The notes under the pieces: generated by a model | The model's input: the letters and a program-made list of their open reading frames with translations, nothing else | Told to the model about the DNA's origin: nothing | Database searches by the model: none | Source: a bacterium | GTDB lineage: Bacteria; Vulcanimicrobiota; Xenobia; Xenobiales; JADMJV01 | Assembly (NCBI GenBank): GCA_018266105.1 | Contig: JAFEBA010000031.1 | Location: 1-62,898, forward strand | Reading direction: 5' to 3' | DNA: 62,898 nucleotides | Program-made: the position numbers and the translations under genes | Shown here: piece by piece, positions 58,827-62,898 of the stretch | Layout: every line of letters starts with the position of its first letter | Numbering within the stretch: the stretch's first letter is position 1

Positions 58827-59579
58827 TTAACTCCGTGTGAAGAGATGTCCGGCGCCATAAATGGTGCTTACCACCAGCGCATATCCGGCCGGCACCAGCA
58901 CATAGATCCACCACAGCTTTTGCCAGACGATAAAGGGAAAGAAGACCATGATCGAGGCTCCAACAGCCACCAGGCCCCAGCTCAACAAGACCAGCAGATT
59001 GGACCAGGTCAGAGCGGAGCTGACCTCCATCTGCCGCTGGCGCAGCATTCGCGAAAACAGAACTCGGCCCAACAGCCAGTATCCCAGACCCATGCCCAAC
59101 ACCACGAAGGCAGCGATGATACCGATCTCCTTGGCATTATGAGGGGTTCGCATGCCTTCGGCCTTGACTTCTCCGTTGGTGGACTCGGTGCCGATTTGCC
59201 AGATGGAGGGAGAAATATCGTGGTAGGAGTTGTCCTGAATCAACTTGAGCTCGTAATCGACTGGAGCTTTATTCTCCTCAAAAACCACGAACTGAACGTG
59301 GGCGACGCCGCCCTGCACGGGAAACTTCACGTATTCCTGAGTCTGACGGGGAAACTCGATACCGGCGCAACTCAAGGTTTCGTACTGCGCAACTTCCTTG
59401 TTGGTCTGCTTTTCGTCCTGAGCCAGTCGCACACCGATGTAGGCGGTATTATCCTGCACCTCGTAGAGGCGGTCGAACTTGTCGTTTACTCGAACGTCGA
59501 TGGGAATGGTGCGAAATTTGGGCGTGTCCGCCAGAGCGGGCAACACACACAACAGCAAGAGAATCAGTCGCTTCAACAC
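58827..59579 (-). CDS. Membrane protein with secreted N-terminal domain, partner of the tubulin-like gene
   Basis: 250 residues from GTG 59579. A signal peptide (about 1-16, LILLLLCVLPALA) is followed by a beta-rich external domain (RTIPIDVRVNDKFDRLYEVQ, VRLAQDEKQTNKEVAQYETL). Three or four membrane helices occupy about 155-250 (GIIAAFVVLGMGLGYWLLGR, LLVLLSWGLVAVGASIMVFF, YVLVPAGYALVVSTIYGAG). It is immediately upstream of the tubulin-like gene, which starts three bases after its stop. The layout would hold an external sensor and a cytoplasmic tail near a tubulin-like filament. No family recognised. Confidence 0.7.
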   Translation of the reverse strand: MLKRLILLLLCVLPALADTPKFRTIPIDVRVNDKFDRLYEVQDNTAYIGVRLAQDEKQTNKEVAQYETLSCAGIEFPRQTQEYVKFPVQGGVAHVQFVVFEENKAPVDYELKLIQDNSYHDISPSIWQIGTESTNGEVKAEGMRTPHNAKEIGIIAAFVVLGMGLGYWLLGRVLFSRMLRQRQMEVSSALTWSNLLVLLSWGLVAVGASIMVFFPFIVWQKLWWIYVLVPAGYALVVSTIYGAGHLFTRS

Positions 59580-59723
59580 GAGTTGGACCGTTCTCTCCCC
59601 ACCCCACAGGACCTTTTACAAAAGAGGACAGCAATTGCATTACCGCGGTATGACCATACCTTACGAAGGGTCACTCGTCCGGTTACTCTGGGGTCACAAA
59701 CCTACACCGGAGGACACCATCAC

Positions 59724-60065
59724 ATGCGCGGAATCTTCAAGCTCTTCGCCTTTCTGCTTCTCATTGGAAGCGGTCTGGCGTCGGCGGCCTTGATCAATGT
59801 TACCAAGGCCAACTATATCGTTAAGAACGTCTATATGGACCGCAACGCGGTCGGTGTAGATCTCGTGCAGAACGGTGCCAAGGAAGAGCGCACCGAGGTG
59901 CGCATCCAGAAAGATACTAAATGCTACTGGGTGCGCCAGAACAAGGACAAGCCCATGAGCGTGCAGAGCTTCATGAATAACCTGCACAAAGGCACTCGCA
60001 TCCGCGTCACCGGTGGCCGAGACTGGGACGGCAAAATCAACGCCTACGAAGTCTGGGCTCAGTAA
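59724..60065 (+). CDS. Small secreted OB-like protein
   Basis: 113 residues from ATG 59724, ten bases after GGAGG. A signal peptide (about 1-21, FAFLLLIGSGLASAA) is followed by 90 residues with an OB-fold-like strand pattern (YIVKNVYMDRNAVGVDLVQN, TEVRIQKDTKCYWVRQNKDK, TRIRVTGGRDWDGKINAYEV). Similar small proteins (BOF/YgiW type) bind metal or stress ligands in the periplasm. Assignment is by pattern only. It is a single-gene unit with a terminator. Confidence 0.6.
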   Translation: MRGIFKLFAFLLLIGSGLASAALINVTKANYIVKNVYMDRNAVGVDLVQNGAKEERTEVRIQKDTKCYWVRQNKDKPMSVQSFMNNLHKGTRIRVTGGRDWDGKINAYEVWAQ

Positions 60066-60087
60066 CGAAAAGCTCCTTATCACGTCT

Positions 60088-60114
60088 GCTCCGCCACCAG
60101 CGGGGCTTTTTTTT
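60088..60114 (+). terminator. Intrinsic terminator after the OB-like gene
   Basis: GCTCCGC pairs with GCGGGGC around CACCA-type loop, followed by eight T. The minus-strand ABC gene stop lies inside the T-run (60113-60115), so both convergent genes share this end. Confidence 0.85.
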
Positions 60115-61876
60115 ACAGGTCGGCCCCGGTCTGAATGGCCCACAGGCGAGTGTAGAGGCCATCCTGGCTCAGTAACTGCTCGTGCGTTCCGCTTTCAACG
60201 ATCCGGCCTGAATCGAGAACATGGATACAATCCGCGTGGCGAACGCTGGAAAGGCGATGGGCGATGACCAGAGTGGTGCGACCGGCGCATAACTTTCGCA
60301 GAGAGCGCGCCAGAGCGGCTTCGGTTTCATTATCCACGGCCGAGGTGGCTTCATCCAAAATCAGAATGGGCGCATTGCGATACACTGCGCGGGCGATGGC
60401 CAGCCTCTGGCGCTGGCCGCCGGATAACTGCTGAGCCCGCTCGCCCAGGCGCGAATCCAGGCCCTGAGGCAGGCTGAGCACAAAGCTCTCGGCCTCGGCC
60501 ACCCGGGCGGCCTCCAAGAGTCTTTGGTCATCATCCTCATCGGGGCTGCCATAGGCTATGTTGTGTCGCACGGTATCATCGCTCAGAAAGACATCTTGAG
60601 AGACCAGAGAGAAACAGCGACGCAAGCTCTTTCTGGATAGCTCCCTGATATTTTTCCCGTCAATCGTAATCTGACCCTGATCCGACTCCAGAAACCGAAG
60701 CATCAATTTGACCAAAGTGCTCTTACCCGACCCCGTGGAGCCAACCACGGCCGTGGTCTGACCGGCCGGCAAGCGCAGGTCGAGGTCGGTCAGCACCGCT
60801 CCCCGCTCCGGATAGGCGAAGCTCAGGTTGGTACACACGATTTCGCCCTGAATCAGGGAAGGGTTGATGCTCTCACCAACCTCCAGATCCACCGCTGGCA
60901 GGACAAGCAGATCCAGGATGCGCGAGGCCGAAGCCATGGCGCGCTCGTACAGGTCGCTGGTCGCCGCCAGCCCGGTTAGGGGCCAGAGCAGACGCTGCGT
61001 CAGAAATACCAGCACCGAATAGGAACCGGCCGATAGCTGACCGTTCAGGCACTGCTGCCCACCCACCACCAGGGTGCACAAAAATCCGGCCAGGATGGCC
61101 ATGCGCAGGACCGGGGTGAAGGCCGAAGAGAGAGCGATGGCCCGCCGATTGGTTTCCTGATATTTCAGGCTTTCTTTCTCCACTCGAGCGGCCTCGAAAT
61201 CCTCGCTACCGTAACTTTGAATATTGATCAGCCCGTGCAAATTGGTATTAAGGCGAGCATTGACCCGAGCTGCCTGCTCGCGAACCTCAGCATAGCGAGG
61301 CTGCAGGCGGCGCTGAAAGAAAAAGGCTCCGAACAGGATCGCCGGAATAGGCAAGAACGCCAGTGCCGCCACCAGCGGACTGAGGTAGAAGAAAGTTGCA
61401 CCGACCAGAATGACCGAGGTCAGCACCTGGATCAGCGAATTGGCCCCGCCATCCAGAAAACGCTCCAACTGATTGACGTCGTCATTCAGCAGGGCCAGCA
61501 GTGAGCCCGTGGAGCGCTTCTCCACCTGGGCGCTGGGCAGTCGCTGCAAGTGGCGATACGCGTCCAGTCGCAACTTATGCTGCACTCGCTGAGCCAGGTT
61601 GCGCCACTGAATTTGGTAAAGGTATTCGAAAAACGACTCCAGGAACCAGATCAGGAAGGTGGCCACACCCAACCAGGCCAGTTGTTGCTGCAGACTGGAG
61701 ATGCCCCATCGGGCCAGCAGGGAGTCCTGTCGATTGACCACCACATCCACGGCCATGCCGATCAGAATCTCTGGTGCGATATCAAACAGTTTGTTGAGCA
61801 CCGAACAAAGACTGGCCGAGGCCACCCTGGCTTGTTCGTCTCGGGTGTAGGTGAGCAGCCGGCCCAGCACGCTCAC
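60113..61876 (-). CDS. ABC transporter with fused permease and ATPase (MsbA/MdlB type)
   Basis: 587 residues from GTG 61876. The first 320 residues hold six membrane helices of an exporter permease (GTRxxx-less start QARVASASLCSVLNKLFDIA). The ATPase half has Walker A VVGSTGSGKSTLVK, Q-loop QDVFLSD, signature QQLSGGQRQRLAIA, and Walker B ILILDEATSAVDNETEAAL, with the His switch AHRLSSVRHAD. It is a half-transporter that dimerises to export lipids or drugs. The start lies one base after the acid phosphatase stop, so the two are co-translated. Substrate cannot be read from sequence. Confidence 0.95.
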   Translation of the reverse strand: MSVLGRLLTYTRDEQARVASASLCSVLNKLFDIAPEILIGMAVDVVVNRQDSLLARWGISSLQQQLAWLGVATFLIWFLESFFEYLYQIQWRNLAQRVQHKLRLDAYRHLQRLPSAQVEKRSTGSLLALLNDDVNQLERFLDGGANSLIQVLTSVILVGATFFYLSPLVAALAFLPIPAILFGAFFFQRRLQPRYAEVREQAARVNARLNTNLHGLINIQSYGSEDFEAARVEKESLKYQETNRRAIALSSAFTPVLRMAILAGFLCTLVVGGQQCLNGQLSAGSYSVLVFLTQRLLWPLTGLAATSDLYERAMASASRILDLLVLPAVDLEVGESINPSLIQGEIVCTNLSFAYPERGAVLTDLDLRLPAGQTTAVVGSTGSGKSTLVKLMLRFLESDQGQITIDGKNIRELSRKSLRRCFSLVSQDVFLSDDTVRHNIAYGSPDEDDDQRLLEAARVAEAESFVLSLPQGLDSRLGERAQQLSGGQRQRLAIARAVYRNAPILILDEATSAVDNETEAALARSLRKLCAGRTTLVIAHRLSSVRHADCIHVLDSGRIVESGTHEQLLSQDGLYTRLWAIQTGADL

Positions 61877-61877
61877 G

Positions 61878-62705
61878 TCAGGGCCGCCACGGGGTCAAGA
61901 CCGACATCTTGGGCGCCTGATCTAAAGCTGGACGCACCGGCTCGGGTTGAAACCTGGCGGGTGGCTGCTCGTCGCTTACTTTTAAGGAGCTGCGCCAGGC
62001 GCCATAAATGGGGTTGGGAAAGACGATCCAGTCGGCCCCCCAGCGATGGGCATCCTGAACGGCGCTGTCCTTGCGCCGGGCCGAATCCACTTTGTAACTG
62101 TATCGCTCCGCTTCGTGATCGGAGAGGTTGTCGCCCAACTGCAAAATGGGAGTGGACCCGAAGCGCTTCAGTAGATATTCAAACTGCTGCTTTTTCTTCG
62201 TCCTCTCGTTGTTGAAAAGCATGTTGGTGAGAAACAACTGAGTGTCGCTCGGATTGTGACCGGCCTCGGCCAGGGGGAACCCTAAAGCCCGAAGGTTATC
62301 GGCGGTGGCCTGACGGTCTACTTCAAAGCGACTGGAGACGTAAATCATGCTGGCGCCGTGCTCCACCACAAACTTGGCAAACTCGACCGCTCCTGGGGTG
62401 GCGCGAGCCTGACGGGCCTGGCACCATTCACTCCAGGTGAAGTCGTGATAGTCCCGCCCGGTCTGCATCAACCAGGCATTGAATTCGGAGTTATCCAGCA
62501 AAGTCTCATCGCAGTCAGAGACGACGTAGAAAGAGTTCTCCGGCTGTCCCGCCTGCCGGCGTCGTTCCAGCTCGGCCAGCAAACGAAGTTCGGCCAGGGC
62601 AAAAGCCTGATAGTAGAGGGCGGCCGCCTCCGCCGCCCCCTGATAGTACACAATCGCGTCCAGATCGTTGTGGTATTGCACCACTTCCGCTTTGGGGCAA
62701 CTCAC
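61878..62705 (-). CDS. Class-B-type HAD acid phosphatase (5'-nucleotidase, lipoprotein e(P4) family)
   Basis: 275 residues from GTG 62705. The catalytic DxDET motif is FYVVSDCDETLLDNSEFNAW (nucleophile Asp64, Asp66). Then WSEWCQARQARATPGAVEFA, MIYVSSRFEVDRQATADNLR and TPILQLGDNLSDHEAERYSY follow, all in e(P4) order. Members dephosphorylate nucleotides and hydrolyse phosphomonoesters. Those proteins are usually lipoproteins, but here no signal peptide precedes the domain and only a Cys at position 3 is near the start, so the true start may lie elsewhere or the protein is cytoplasmic. It is upstream of the ABC exporter. Confidence 0.85.
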   Translation of the reverse strand: MSCPKAEVVQYHNDLDAIVYYQGAAEAAALYYQAFALAELRLLAELERRRQAGQPENSFYVVSDCDETLLDNSEFNAWLMQTGRDYHDFTWSEWCQARQARATPGAVEFAKFVVEHGASMIYVSSRFEVDRQATADNLRALGFPLAEAGHNPSDTQLFLTNMLFNNERTKKKQQFEYLLKRFGSTPILQLGDNLSDHEAERYSYKVDSARRKDSAVQDAHRWGADWIVFPNPIYGAWRSSLKVSDEQPPARFQPEPVRPALDQAPKMSVLTPWRP

Positions 62706-62759
62706 TTCAGGACCTGCCCCTTCACGAGGAATGTGGATTCGCCGGTGAAACCAACCCGA

Positions 62760-62898
62760 ATGGGCCCCCTGAGTGGACTGAAGGTCTTGGAAATGGCCGG
62801 CATTTTGGCCGGTCCAGCGGTCGGATTCTTTCTGGCCGAGTTGGGCGCCGACGTGGTCAAGCTGGAGAATCCTCAGGGTGGCGACGCCACTCGAGGCT
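62760..62898 (+). CDS. CaiB/BaiF-type CoA-transferase (family III), 5' part only
   Basis: The plus strand gives 46 codons from ATG 62760 to the window edge. They read MGPLSGLKVLEMAGILAGPA, then VGFFLAELGADVVKLENPQG and GDATRG. This is the N-terminal signature of CoA-transferase family III enzymes (PLxGLKVLxxxxxLAGP and LGADVxKxExPxGGD). In-frame GTG codons at 62733 and 62745 might also start translation. It is divergent from the acid phosphatase gene. Family call is very likely; the substrate is unknown because the rest lies beyond the window. Confidence 0.85.
   Translation, partial: MGPLSGLKVLEMAGILAGPAVGFFLAELGADVVKLENPQGGDATRG

Noticed and set aside
58518..59723. Long plus-strand frame running into the OB-like gene
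   Set aside because: Most of it is antisense to the tubulin-like gene and its membrane partner; the real gene starts at ATG 59724 with GGAGG.

Overview
This is chromosomal sequence from a flagellated bacterium. It has moderately high GC, dense mostly polycistronic genes, and frequent GTG/TTG starts preceded by AAGGAGG-type ribosome-binding sites. I see no rRNA, tRNA, CRISPR array, insertion sequence or phage gene. No species can be named from the sequence. Several traits fit a deep-branching, probably uncultivated lineage: a Rex repressor, a Tubulin_2-type giant protein, a eukaryotic-type glutathione synthetase, lipoproteins and an unusual flagellar operon. The Armatimonadota / Eremiobacterota / Xenobia neighbourhood is only a guess.

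Layout. (1) 1-1.5 kb, minus strand: FAD subunit of a xanthine-dehydrogenase-type enzyme, a ferredoxin-like subunit that has lost its cluster cysteines, and the start of a sorbosone-dehydrogenase-like lipoprotein. A DUF350 membrane protein is divergent. (2) 1.8-3.7 kb, minus strand: eukaryotic-type glutathione synthetase and an unknown protein. (3) 4.0-22.0 kb, plus strand: a flagellar gene block, flgB-flgC-fliE-fliF / fliG-fliH-fliI-fliJ-transglycosylase-fliK / rod-hook protein / fliM-fliN-fliN-fliO-fliP-fliQ-fliR-flhB-flhA-fliQ. It has two fliQ genes, two single-domain fliN genes and a FliM without the usual CheY-binding peptide. It builds the MS ring, rod, C ring and type III export gate; filament, chemotaxis and stator genes must lie elsewhere. 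(4) 22.1-25.4 kb: bifunctional homocysteine methyltransferase / methylenetetrahydrofolate reductase and a class III aminotransferase. (5) 25.5-29.8 kb: three unknown proteins with their own promoter and terminators, then two tandem YkgJ/FliB-like Cys-cluster proteins. (6) 29.8-34.0 kb: two zinc-ribbon paralogues flanking a LolA-like secreted protein, then a YfhO-like membrane protein. (7) 34.2-44.1 kb: a LysM-NlpC/P60 hydrolase behind a structured leader, and a series of hypothetical, radical SAM, HEAT-like, Tat-lipoprotein, methyltransferase and glycine-zipper genes. (8) 44.2-50.9 kb: hbd-crt-thiolase-moeA-tatA-tatC-tatA on the plus strand, closed by a strong terminator against rex and a degenerate FolD-like gene on the minus strand. 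(9) 51.1-59.6 kb: a histone-H1-like protein, a PNPOx-like/CofE-like pair, and a group around a 1074-residue tubulin-like protein. (10) 59.7-62.9 kb: a small secreted protein, an ABC exporter, a class-B-type acid phosphatase and the first codons of a CaiB-type CoA-transferase.

Working together. The hbd-crt-thiolase set interconverts acetyl-CoA and crotonyl-CoA and consumes or makes NAD(P)H; convergent Rex is the natural redox regulator of such genes. MoeA and Tat genes in the same operon suit export of molybdenum enzymes. The best candidate for an undescribed system is 53.1-59.6 kb: tubulin-like protein, its membrane partner, a propeller/SHOCT-like protein and a small basic protein. The three-gene unknown cassette at 25.5-27.5 kb, downstream of the flagellar export genes, is the second.
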